A stretch of DNA of 12,215 bases from Clostridium sp. CAG:389 (GTDB lineage Bacteria; Bacillota; Clostridia; TANB77; CAG-508). The notes below the pieces were generated by a model that was not told where the DNA came from, searched no databases, and was given only the letters and a program-made list of their open reading frames with translations. Where the stretch lies: assembly GCA_000438255.1 (NCBI GenBank), contig FR901934.1:1-12215 (forward strand), given 5' to 3'. The translations under genes were made by a program, and so were the position numbers. Below are positions 5,647 through 12,215 of this stretch, piece by piece (the stretch's first letter is position 1; each line of letters opens with the position of its first letter).

Positions 5647-6209
5647 TATACTTCTACCTCCTGCATCATTTCTACAAATTCCTTAAATTGTTCAAAATAT
5701 CTATTTTTATTTATTTTAAAAGTCTCTAATTCCATTTGCATTATAGCCTTTTCAGGTGTATATCCAGCTCTTTCAGGTCTGTCTAATAACATTCCACCAA
5801 AATTATCAACTAATTCTAAAACATCACTTTCTGGTTCTCTTGGATGACTTCCACTATATCTATTAACTTCTTCACATATTTTACAAAATCTTTTATCAAA
5901 TCCTAATGTTGATAAAAATTCAGCTCCATTTTTTGCATAACTATGTAAGCTTTCTAAACTTTGTGGACCATCTATTTTTTTGCAGTTACATAATAAACAT
6001 GCTGTTAATACTAAATTTTCATCTAGTTCTTTTCCTATATCTGTATATTCTAAAAACATTCTTGCTATTTCTGTTTTAAATATGACAGTATTATTAAAAA
6101 ATATACTTATTCCTCTTTTTTCTCTTAACATTCTTTGTAATCTATGTAGTATATCCATTTTATTTACTAAATCTTCTTCATTTAAAAGATAATCCGCAAA
6201 TGTTTCCAT
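5646..6209 (-). CDS. Unknown 187-aa protein resembling a degenerate HD domain
   Basis: The protein is mostly helical and soluble. Residues about 80-150 follow the plan of an HD hydrolase: ENLVLTACLLCNCKKID where active members have an HD pair, GAEFLSTLGFDKRFCKICEE as the following helix, RYSGSHPRE where an HHE is expected, and SDVLELVDNFGGML matching the final ALVDxFDAM helix. The metal-binding His and Asp residues are missing apart from the last Asp, so it is probably a non-catalytic relative with a binding role; this is my reading of the pattern and not a firm family assignment. It has its own promoter (6243-6271), an AGGGGG site before ATG, and is coupled to the next gene by a 1-base overlap. 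Confidence 0.72.
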   Translation of the reverse strand: METFADYLLNEEDLVNKMDILHRLQRMLREKRGISIFFNNTVIFKTEIARMFLEYTDIGKELDENLVLTACLLCNCKKIDGPQSLESLHSYAKNGAEFLSTLGFDKRFCKICEEVNRYSGSHPREPESDVLELVDNFGGMLLDRPERAGYTPEKAIMQMELETFKINKNRYFEQFKEFVEMMQEVEV

Positions 6210-6242
6210 TTTTATCCCCCTACGTATATTATAATTACTTTT

Positions 6243-6271
6243 ATTATAAATTAAAGATTTTTATTTTGCAA
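6243..6271 (-). promoter_or_regulatory. Promoter of the 6209-5338 gene pair
   Basis: TTGCAA (6271-6266), 17-bp spacer, TATAAT (6248-6243), about 34 bp before the start codon. This near-consensus promoter makes the pair an independent unit and suggests the hairpin element at 6331-6454 is outside its transcript. Confidence 0.75.
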
Positions 6272-6330
6272 TATTTTTAAGAAATGTAATATAAATGTAA
6301 TATTTGGTAAAATGTACTTCAATAAAAATA

Positions 6331-6454
6331 TGAAAATGTAGTTTTAAAGGGGGAAATATATCAATATTTAAAGTCAAAGACCCAATGGTAGACCCCAGAT
6401 ATGTTTTTGACTAAAAATATTGATATATTTCCCCCCTTTAAAACTACATTTTCA
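6331..6454. repeat. Long hairpin element, copy 1
   Basis: Left arm 6331-6369 (39 nt) and right arm 6415-6454 (40 nt) are perfect inverted repeats except for five versus six bases in a G/C run. They enclose a 45-nt core at 6370-6414 with its own short stem AGTCAAA/TTTGACT (6372-6378, 6406-6412), an inner ACC/GGT mini-stem with loop CAAT, and the single-stranded block AGACCCCAGATATG. The core is nearly identical to that at 8351-8396, while the arms are not. It follows the rnhA stop codon by 19 bp and precedes the promoter at 6243-6271. It could end rnhA transcription, though no T-tract follows. Confidence 0.93.
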
Positions 6455-6472
6455 AACTTACAACACTGATAA

Positions 6473-6907
6473 TTATAAAGTTTTAATAGCATTACGAGCA
6501 AGTTCATCACATCTATTATTAAACTCATTATCTGCATGACCCTTAACTTTAATAAATTTAACTTTATGCATTTGAGTCATTTTGTAAATTTCTTGCCAAA
6601 TCTCCTTATTTTTAACAGGTTCTTTACTTGATGTTTTCCAATTGTTTTTTTGCCAATTGTAAATCCATCCTTGTGAAAAACCATTAACCAAATAAGCACT
6701 ATCACTATACAATTCTACCTCACATGGAAACTTTAACATTCTTAATCCCTCTAATGCAGCAGTAAGTTCCATAACATTATTAGTTGTATTATTTTTAGCA
6801 CCAGATATTTCCTTTTTAGTATCTTTATACATTAAGATTGCTCCCCATCCACCTGGACCAGGATTTCCTGAACATGCACCATCTGTATATATAATTACTT
6901 TTTCCAT
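6473..6907 (-). CDS. rnhA: Ribonuclease HI
   Basis: RNase HI cuts the RNA strand of RNA:DNA hybrids, removing R-loops and helping with primer removal. The 144 residues form one complete RNase H fold: IIYTDGACSGNPGPGG with Asp9, MELTA with Glu47, YSDSAY with Asp69, VKGHADN with His124, and RCDELAR with Asp134, so all catalytic residues (DEDD plus the His) are present. The segment WIYNWQKNNWKTSSKEPVKN (81-100) is the basic handle found in the E. coli-type enzyme. Length is normal. Transcribed from a promoter at 6945-6973 that overlaps the divergent tmcAL promoter; the ribosome binding site is AAGGAAGG. Confidence 0.97.
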   Translation of the reverse strand: MEKVIIYTDGACSGNPGPGGWGAILMYKDTKKEISGAKNNTTNNVMELTAALEGLRMLKFPCEVELYSDSAYLVNGFSQGWIYNWQKNNWKTSSKEPVKNKEIWQEIYKMTQMHKVKFIKVKGHADNEFNNRCDELARNAIKTL

Positions 6908-6920
6908 AAATTTACCTTCC

Positions 6921-6949
6921 TTGTTTTTTCTCTATTTTTATGCTATTAT
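6921..6949 (+). promoter_or_regulatory. Promoter of tmcAL
   Basis: TTGTTT (6921-6926), 17-bp spacer, TATTAT (6944-6949), preceded by TGC (extended -10). The -10 overlaps that of the rnhA promoter on the other strand. Confidence 0.6.
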
Positions 6950-6973
6950 ATCAATATAGTAGAAAAATAACAA
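6945..6973 (-). promoter_or_regulatory. Promoter of rnhA
   Basis: TTGTTA (6973-6968), 17-bp spacer, TATAAT (6950-6945) with an upstream TG (extended -10), about 38 bp before the rnhA start codon. Confidence 0.7.
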
Positions 6974-7001
6974 TAGTTTTTATAGAAAGAAGGTATGTAA
7001 A

Positions 7002-8285
7002 TTGAATAAAGTTCTAGGAATAATTGCAGAATATAACCCATTTCATAATGGTCACCTATATCACTTAGAAACATCAAAAAAAGTAACAGGTGCAGAATAT
7101 ACAATAGCCATTATAAGCGGACATTTTACCCAACGTGGTTCAACATCAATTATAGATAAATGGTCTAAAACTAAAATGGCTCTTAATAATAACATTGATT
7201 TAGTTATAGAATTACCTACAATATATTCAATTTCAAGTGCCGAAAATTTTGCAGATGGTGCAATAAAAATTTTAAACTCTTTGGGAATTGTTGACTATTT
7301 ATCATTTGGTTCTGAAACTTCTGATATTGATATTTTAAAAGACATTTCTGATATCTTGTATAATGAACCTAGTGATTATAAAAAATTATTAATAGATGAA
7401 TTAAATAAAGGATTATCTTTTCCAAAAGCTCGCGAAAATGCTCTACTTAAATACATTAAAACCACTTCAAGTCTTGCTAAATTTGATATAAAAAAATACA
7501 TTGACATTTTATCTTCACCTAATAATATTTTAGGAATTGAATATCTAAAAGCATTAAAAAAATATAATAGTAACATCAAACCTGTTTGTGTTAAAAGAAA
7601 TGGTTCTGACTATAATAGTACTGATATTTCAGTACAAAAAAACAATAACTTAAATTCTATTGGAAGTGCTACTGCTATTAGAGAACTTATAAAGTCTAAA
7701 AATTATGAAGCTATAAAAAGCCTTGTTCCTTCTAGTTCATATTCAATTTTAACAAATTGTTTAAATGATGGTTGTATAATTCCTGATTTAAATGTTTTTG
7801 AAAAAGAAATCATTTATATATTAAGAAAAATGTCAATTGATGAAATTGCTAATCTTCCTGATGTTTCAGAAGGTTTAGAGTTTTCTATAAAAAAAGCTGC
7901 CAATTCTTGTAACACTGTAAATGAACTTTTAGATATTATAAAGTCAAAAAGATATACTGTAACTCGATTGCAACGTATTTTTTTATATGCTTTACTTGGG
8001 ATTTCAAAAAAAGATATGGAAATTTCTAAAAAAATAGAAAAGCCATATGTTAGAATCCTTGGGTTTAATGAAAATGGAAAAAAATTAGTTTCAGAAATTG
8101 CATTAAAAAATCCTGATATTGCATTAATTACTTCTGTTAAAAAGTTTGTTGATTCTAATTTTAATAATGATTTAAAATTATTGCTTGATAAGGATCTTTT
8201 TGCTACTGATGTTTATTCTATTGGTTTTGAAAAAAAATCTTCTGCTAATTTAGATTTTAAAAATGGAATTATTACATATAAGTAA
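7002..8285 (+). CDS. tmcAL: tRNA(Met) cytidine acetate ligase
   Basis: TmcAL uses acetate and ATP, via an acetyl-adenylate, to make N4-acetylcytidine at the wobble base C34 of elongator tRNA-Met, guarding against misreading of Ile AUA codons, which are frequent in this AT-rich genome. The 427-residue product (B. subtilis YlbM is about 415) begins with the nucleotidyltransferase core: GIIAEYNPFHNGHLYHL, whose HNGH motif (15-18) binds ATP, then ISGHFTQRG and DKWSKTKMAL. SIGSATAIRELI near residue 220 is the second conserved block of the adenylyl-transferase fold; the C-terminal half is helical and less conserved. The start is TTG, set by the ribosome binding site AAGAAGG a few bases upstream and by the immediate GIIAEYNPFH motif. 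It is the only clear plus-strand gene in the window and converges on glgP. Confidence 0.93.
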   Translation: MNKVLGIIAEYNPFHNGHLYHLETSKKVTGAEYTIAIISGHFTQRGSTSIIDKWSKTKMALNNNIDLVIELPTIYSISSAENFADGAIKILNSLGIVDYLSFGSETSDIDILKDISDILYNEPSDYKKLLIDELNKGLSFPKARENALLKYIKTTSSLAKFDIKKYIDILSSPNNILGIEYLKALKKYNSNIKPVCVKRNGSDYNSTDISVQKNNNLNSIGSATAIRELIKSKNYEAIKSLVPSSSYSILTNCLNDGCIIPDLNVFEKEIIYILRKMSIDEIANLPDVSEGLEFSIKKAANSCNTVNELLDIIKSKRYTVTRLQRIFLYALLGISKKDMEISKKIEKPYVRILGFNENGKKLVSEIALKNPDIALITSVKKFVDSNFNNDLKLLLDKDLFATDVYSIGFEKKSSANLDFKNGIITYK

Positions 8286-8315
8286 AATCCATTAATGTTA
8301 CAATTTAGTACATAA

Positions 8316-8431
8316 GAGCATATGCCCTCAAATGTTAATATATAATATTTAAAAGTCAAAGACCTAAAGGTAGACCCCAGATATGTTTTTGACTAAAAAT
8401 ATTATATATTAACATTTGAGGGCATATGCTC
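8316..8431. repeat. Long hairpin element, copy 2
   Basis: Arms 8316-8350 and 8397-8431 are perfect 35-bp inverted repeats around a 46-nt core (8351-8396). The core matches copy 1 except for one extra A and two changes in the loop of the ACC/GGT mini-stem (TAAA against CAAT). The arm sequence is unrelated to copy 1 beyond the innermost AATATTT. Outside the perfect part the pairing goes on with mismatches: 8297-8315 against 8432-8452, including GTTACAATT and AATTGTAAC. It lies between the convergent tmcAL and glgP genes, where a two-way terminator would be useful, but there is no T-tract. Confidence 0.93.
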
Positions 8432-8478
8432 CTATTTGTTCTTAATTGTAACAAATTTTGCATTGCCCCTTTTATTTT

Positions 8479-11046
8479 TTAATCAGTAATCCATTTTACT
8501 AAATTAAGATTTTCTGAATCTAACAACATTTCATGTTTTGGCATAACTCTAAATGTATAACCATAATTTCCACCTGTTTTTAACTCAATTCTAGTTGTAT
8601 ATTCATAAACTCTATTTTCATCATCACTATTTGATAATTTCATTGGAATAATACTTACATTTTCAACAATTCCATTATCTAAAATTTTACCATAATAACA
8701 TTGAGCTGTAATATTATTTACATCAATGTTTGGAAGTTGAACTTCGCATTTAACTTCAATATTATTTCCTGCATCCATTGTAATATTATTCAAGTTATTT
8801 TTTTGTGTAATTTTGATATCTTTCCAATTTATATATAGATTCTTTTTCCACAAATTAAATTCTGCAACATTATCAATATTTTCATAATATTTTTTAGTTA
8901 AATTGCATAATGGCATATACAAATTATTTGTATAATCTACAAGCATTCTTGATGTACTATATTTTCCACCTGTTGAAATTATAGAATTTTTCATAATTTT
9001 CATCCATTTATCAGAAATTCCATTTTCATCTTTTGAATAATATGTTGGTATTATTTTTTCTTCTAATGTGCGGTACATGCTTTGGCTATCGGCATCATCT
9101 TGTTCTTCATATGATGTAAATTCTGCATTTGTTCCAATTGTCCATCCGTTTTCTTGGTTATAGCCTTCTGCCCACCAACCATCAAGAACACTGAAATTTA
9201 TTACTCCATTTACAGATGCTTTTTGTCCACTTGTTCCAGATGCTTCCATTGGTCTTCTTGGATTATTTAACCATACATCAACACCACTTACTAAATATCT
9301 TGACATTGCTATATTATAGTTTTCTAATAAGAATATTTTTCCTTTGAATTGTGGCATCATTGATATTTCGTGTATTCTTTTTATTAAGTCTTGTCCTTCT
9401 TTATCTGCTGGATGTGCTTTTCCCGCAAATATTAATTGAACTGGTCTGTCTGCATTATTTAAGATTTGTGTTATTCTTTCTAAATCTCTAAATATCAAAG
9501 TTGCTCTCTTATATGTTGCAAATCTTCTTGCAAATCCTATTGTTAATGCGTTTGGATTTAGTTTTGATGTTATATCATTTATTTCTTCATAACTATATCC
9601 TGATCTTCTTAATCTATTAGTTGTACTTTCTTTTACAATATCTAATAATTTTTGTTTTCTTTGTTGATGTATTCCCCATAATTCTTGGTTTGGTATGTTA
9701 TTTATGTTTTCCCATACTTCATCTTTATAAATATTGTCTTGCCAATATGGTATTAAATATTTATTATATAATTCTTTTAATGATGGTGCTAACCATGAAC
9801 ATGTATGAATACCATTTGTTACATATGTTATTGGTGATTCATTTGCTGCAATTTCAGGCCATACATCTCCAAATAATTCTCTTGAAACTGCTCCATGTAA
9901 TTTACTTACACCATTTTTCTTTCCAGCAACTTTAAGTGCTAGAATTCCCATATTAAATCCTTGTTCTAATTCTGTACATGGCTTCATTCCTAATTTTAAG
10001 AACTCTTCTCTATCTAAGTTTAGTCTTGGCCAAAATTCTTTAAAGTATTTTTCAACTAATCCTATTGGGAATATATCATTTCCAGCTGGTACTGGTGTAT
10101 GTGTTGTAAATACTGTTTTTGAGCTTGCTATATCTTTTGCAACTTCAAATGATACTTTCTTTTCTTTTATTATGTTTTTGATTAATTCTAATATTAAGAA
10201 AGCAGAATGTCCTTCATTCATATGGTATACAGTTGGATTCAAACCTAATGCTCTTGTCAATAAGTTAGTTCCTCCCATTCCAAGAATGATTTCTTGTTTT
10301 ATTCTCATTTCTTGGTCTCCACCATATAGTTTTAATGTTACTTCCCTATCTTCTGGTGAGTTTTCATCTATATCAGAATCTAATAAGTATAATTTAATTC
10401 TTCCTACATTTATTTGCCATACTTTTAAATATACTTTTCTTTTTTCAAATTTTACATTTATTTTTAAGTCTTCACCATTTTCATCTTTTACTAGATTTAT
10501 TGGTAAATCGCTTAATTCTATATTATTATATTCTGTTTCTTGGTCTCCATATCCATTAATTTTTTGATGGAAATATCCATTTTTATATAATAAGCCAACT
10601 GCTACTAATGGAATTCCTAAATCACTTGCTGATTTTAAGTGATCTCCTGATAGTATTCCAAGTCCACCTGAATATATTGGTATTGTTTGGTCCAATCCAT
10701 ATTCTGCTGAAAAGTATGCTATTAAATCTTTTTTATTTTCTGGATATTTGTTTGAAAACCACGTATTTTTACTTGATACATAATCATCATATTCTTTTGT
10801 AATCCTATCATATTCTTTTAAAAATTCTGTGTTTGTTGCAACAGCTTCTAATCGTTCTTGTGAGACTCTTTTTAAGAATTTAACTGGATTTTTTTCACAT
10901 GTTTCCCATAAGTCTCTATCTATTATTTTAAATAGTCTTAAAAATTCTGTGTTCCATGACCACCATAAATTATTTGATATTTCTGCTAATTTTCCTATTC
11001 TTTTTGGTAATTGTGGGTTTACCGTTATTTTGTTAAATATGTACAT
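8479..11046 (-). CDS. glgP: Alpha-glucan (glycogen/maltodextrin) phosphorylase
   Basis: The enzyme releases glucose-1-phosphate from the ends of alpha-1,4-glucans with a pyridoxal-phosphate cofactor, feeding stored polymer into glycolysis. The 855-residue product belongs to the shorter phosphorylase branch with an N-terminal DUF3417 domain (about 1-110: LPKRIGKLAEISNNLWWSWN), then the GT35 fold: FSAEYGLDQTIPIYSGGLGILSGDHLKSASD, YHMNEGHSAF, FTTHTPVPAGND and GFARRFATYKRA. The PLP lysine is Lys609 in GTSGQKASVNG, followed by DGWWAEGYNQENGW. A beta-rich C-terminal region (about 745-855) of uncertain role ends the protein. The start has a consensus AGGAGG site. It lies 29 bp after the small gene 11076-11432 and is probably co-transcribed with it. 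Confidence 0.93.
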   Translation of the reverse strand: MYIFNKITVNPQLPKRIGKLAEISNNLWWSWNTEFLRLFKIIDRDLWETCEKNPVKFLKRVSQERLEAVATNTEFLKEYDRITKEYDDYVSSKNTWFSNKYPENKKDLIAYFSAEYGLDQTIPIYSGGLGILSGDHLKSASDLGIPLVAVGLLYKNGYFHQKINGYGDQETEYNNIELSDLPINLVKDENGEDLKINVKFEKRKVYLKVWQINVGRIKLYLLDSDIDENSPEDREVTLKLYGGDQEMRIKQEIILGMGGTNLLTRALGLNPTVYHMNEGHSAFLILELIKNIIKEKKVSFEVAKDIASSKTVFTTHTPVPAGNDIFPIGLVEKYFKEFWPRLNLDREEFLKLGMKPCTELEQGFNMGILALKVAGKKNGVSKLHGAVSRELFGDVWPEIAANESPITYVTNGIHTCSWLAPSLKELYNKYLIPYWQDNIYKDEVWENINNIPNQELWGIHQQRKQKLLDIVKESTTNRLRRSGYSYEEINDITSKLNPNALTIGFARRFATYKRATLIFRDLERITQILNNADRPVQLIFAGKAHPADKEGQDLIKRIHEISMMPQFKGKIFLLENYNIAMSRYLVSGVDVWLNNPRRPMEASGTSGQKASVNGVINFSVLDGWWAEGYNQENGWTIGTNAEFTSYEEQDDADSQSMYRTLEEKIIPTYYSKDENGISDKWMKIMKNSIISTGGKYSTSRMLVDYTNNLYMPLCNLTKKYYENIDNVAEFNLWKKNLYINWKDIKITQKNNLNNITMDAGNNIEVKCEVQLPNIDVNNITAQCYYGKILDNGIVENVSIIPMKLSNSDDENRVYEYTTRIELKTGGNYGYTFRVMPKHEMLLDSENLNLVKWITD

Positions 11047-11075
11047 TTTTATTTCCTCCTTAGTATTTTTTATTT

Positions 11076-11432
11076 TTATCTTCCACTATGTTCACTATTA
11101 TCTTGTTGATTCTTTTGCGTATAATTTAACATTCTAGACATATTTGCTACATCTTCCAAATGCTTTTCATATTTAGCACATCCTTTTTTTGAACTCAATC
11201 CTTGCTTAAATTCTTTGACTTTTTCTTTTTCTGATTTAAAGATCATTTTTGCTTTTAAGCTTGAGCTTGATTGTTGCATTTCATATGCTTCTTGTGGAGT
11301 GATTTTTGTTCTAGTATTTTTAGTTTGAGTTTTTAATTCTTGTTTTTGCTCTCTCAATTGTTTGTTTTTCTCCTTCGTATCTTGCCTCATTTCATGTTTT
11401 CTTATTTGTGGTATTTTTTCTATTTTTTCCAC
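11076..11432 (-). CDS. Unknown basic coiled-coil-like small protein, start uncertain
   Basis: I do not recognise this protein. As drawn it starts at GTG and has 118 residues, very rich in Lys, Glu and Gln (KIEKIPQIRKHEMRQDTKEK, later FKSEKEKVKEFKQGL), typical of a long charged helix or coiled coil, ending in a Gln/Asn/Ser-rich tail. It has no signal or membrane segment. No good ribosome binding site lies before the GTG; the same frame stays open upstream to about 11510 (giving ERINENNEKDKQTKEVEK), and AAAGGA at about 11495 suggests initiation at a non-ATG codon there. A promoter at 11562-11590 fits either start. It is 29 bp before glgP, but no functional link is evident. Confidence 0.6.
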   Translation of the reverse strand: MEKIEKIPQIRKHEMRQDTKEKNKQLREQKQELKTQTKNTRTKITPQEAYEMQQSSSSLKAKMIFKSEKEKVKEFKQGLSSKKGCAKYEKHLEDVANMSRMLNYTQKNQQDNSEHSGR

Positions 11433-11561
11433 TTCTTTTGTTTGCTTATCTTTTTCATTATTTTCATTTATTCTTTCTGTTTTCGTTTTAATCCATTCCT
11501 TTCTTATGTCATAAATAATTCAAAATTTATATATGGCATAGGTGAATTTCATTTCTTTTAT

Positions 11562-11590
11562 ATTATAATAATAAATTAAAAAAAGTACAA
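11562..11590 (-). promoter_or_regulatory. Promoter for the 11432-8479 unit
   Basis: TTGTAC (11590-11585), 17-bp spacer, TATAAT (11567-11562). The -35 box lies in the stem of the terminator at 11578-11621, so termination of one unit and initiation of the next overlap. Confidence 0.5.
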
Positions 11591-11621
11591 GTCTTTTTTT
11601 ATTAAAACTTGGACTTTTTTT
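11578..11621. terminator. Two-way intrinsic terminator after the surface-protein gene
   Basis: Arms 11578-11592 and 11607-11621 pair over 15 bp with one mismatch around a 14-nt loop; each strand ends in seven Ts. It follows the stop at 11652 by about 30 bp. Confidence 0.88.
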
Positions 11622-11651
11622 ATATTATATTTTAACACTCTTTTAACATCA

Positions 11652-12215
11652 CTATAAAGATACAAGCACTGAGCGAAAGCCAGCATCATAACCGCTAGCA
11701 CCAGCATTACGAAGAAAAGAGAATAAGCCCACACCAGAAATACCGCCATAAGAGCCACCACGTACAAAAAATGGAACTTGTAAACCTGCAAAGTAAGAAT
11801 AATCTGAGTACCATGCGTTTTGTTCTGTTCCTGCTGTTGATGTTTCTCTTATTCCATCTCCATATATCTTTTTATTTCTCGCATAATTTGTTTGACTTGC
11901 AATACTTAGATTTGCAGATGTATTTGATATTGATGTATTATCTTTACTAGAATCATGTGGATATACTGTTATATACTTTGTACTACCACCATTATTTAAT
12001 TCTTTCATAATTTGACTTCCATATGTTGTTAAACTACTATCTCCGTTGTTTACCATTGATGCCGTTTTTTCCCAAGTTCCACCCGACATATCATATATTC
12101 CATATATTGTTCCTGTTGAGCTTGCACCTATTCCATTTTTTTGTTTCCATACATATACACCTGATTGAGTTCTATTATTTAGCGCTTCTATTGTTGTACT
12201 AACTGCACTTGCATC
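11652..12215 (-). CDS. Large surface protein, C-terminal part with FGE/lectin-like domain (5' end outside window)
   Basis: The reading frame is open from the window edge to the stop at 11652, giving 187 residues. Residues near the middle read GIYDMSGGTWEKTAS, and the end reads VPFFVRGGSYGG, SGVGLFSFLRNAGASGYDAGFRSVLV. The order YDMSGGxWE ... RGGSY ... GFRxVL is the C-terminal signature of the formylglycine-generating-enzyme-like (C-type-lectin-related) fold. In clostridial genomes this domain often ends prepilin-leader surface proteins (recollection), probably as a binding or structural module and not an enzyme; the N-terminus that would show this is outside. An internal ATG at 12089 is not a true start, because the domain begins upstream. 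A strong terminator follows. Confidence 0.8.
   Translation of the reverse strand, partial: DASAVSTTIEALNNRTQSGVYVWKQKNGIGASSTGTIYGIYDMSGGTWEKTASMVNNGDSSLTTYGSQIMKELNNGGSTKYITVYPHDSSKDNTSISNTSANLSIASQTNYARNKKIYGDGIRETSTAGTEQNAWYSDYSYFAGLQVPFFVRGGSYGGISGVGLFSFLRNAGASGYDAGFRSVLVSL

Noticed and set aside
6331..6454. Reading the hairpins as standard MITEs or plain terminators
   Set aside because: Terminal repeats differ between copies and no T-tract follows; neither explains a conserved core with unrelated stems.
10172..10567. Plus-strand ORFs inside glgP
   Set aside because: Antisense to a clear 855-aa enzyme, with no start signals.
11576..11791. Minus-strand 71-aa hydrophobic ORF
   Set aside because: Out-of-frame overlap with the end of the surface-protein gene, and it runs through a strong terminator.

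Overview
The window reads as chromosomal DNA of an AT-rich, spore-forming or formerly spore-forming Firmicute, most likely an uncultured gut-type clostridium. The signs are very low GC, AUA/AGA-rich codon use, strong GGAGG ribosome binding sites, spoIIM next to xerD, an L20-type leader ahead of infC-rpmI-rplT, and prepilin-like surface proteins of a style common in uncultured Clostridia. The lineage is inference. No tRNA, rRNA or CRISPR array was seen.

Layout. 1-202 (minus) is the N-terminus of a prepilin-like protein, cut by the window edge. 203-990 holds a tiny promoter-driven ORF with a (TG)12 microsatellite and, directly behind the rplT terminator, a shrunken class C-like group II intron (about 563-950) without its reverse transcriptase. 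990-2352 (minus) is infC-rpmI-rplT with promoter, antiterminator/terminator leader and an AUA start for infC. 2409-5272 (minus) is endonuclease Q-family gene, spoIIM, xerD, an arrangement resembling the B. subtilis yqxK-spoIIM-xerD region; spoIIM has a one-base frameshift and its missing C-terminus lies intact in the next frame. 5338-6209 (minus) is a coupled pair of unknown genes, one resembling an HD-domain protein that has lost its metal ligands. 6473-8285 holds divergent rnhA (minus) and tmcAL (plus) whose promoters share one -10 region. 8479-11432 (minus) is a basic, coiled-coil-like small protein followed by an alpha-glucan phosphorylase. 11652-12215 (minus) is the C-terminal part of a large surface protein with a formylglycine-enzyme-like domain.

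The most unusual signal is a pair of long hairpin elements at 6331-6454 and 8316-8431. They share a 45-46 nt core almost base for base, always in the same orientation, but each is flanked by its own near-perfect inverted repeat of 35-40 bp, and the two stems are unrelated outside the innermost bases. A normal MITE carries its terminal repeats from site to site; here only the centre is shared, so either the core targets the tip of existing palindromes or the flanks were copied in inverted orientation around it.

How the genes relate: the ribosomal operon is autoregulated translation machinery; endoQ/rnhA act in DNA repair and RNA:DNA processing; spoIIM belongs to forespore engulfment and xerD to chromosome dimer resolution; tmcAL modifies elongator tRNA-Met; glgP mobilises glycogen-type storage polymer. 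They are mostly independent housekeeping units separated by hairpins.
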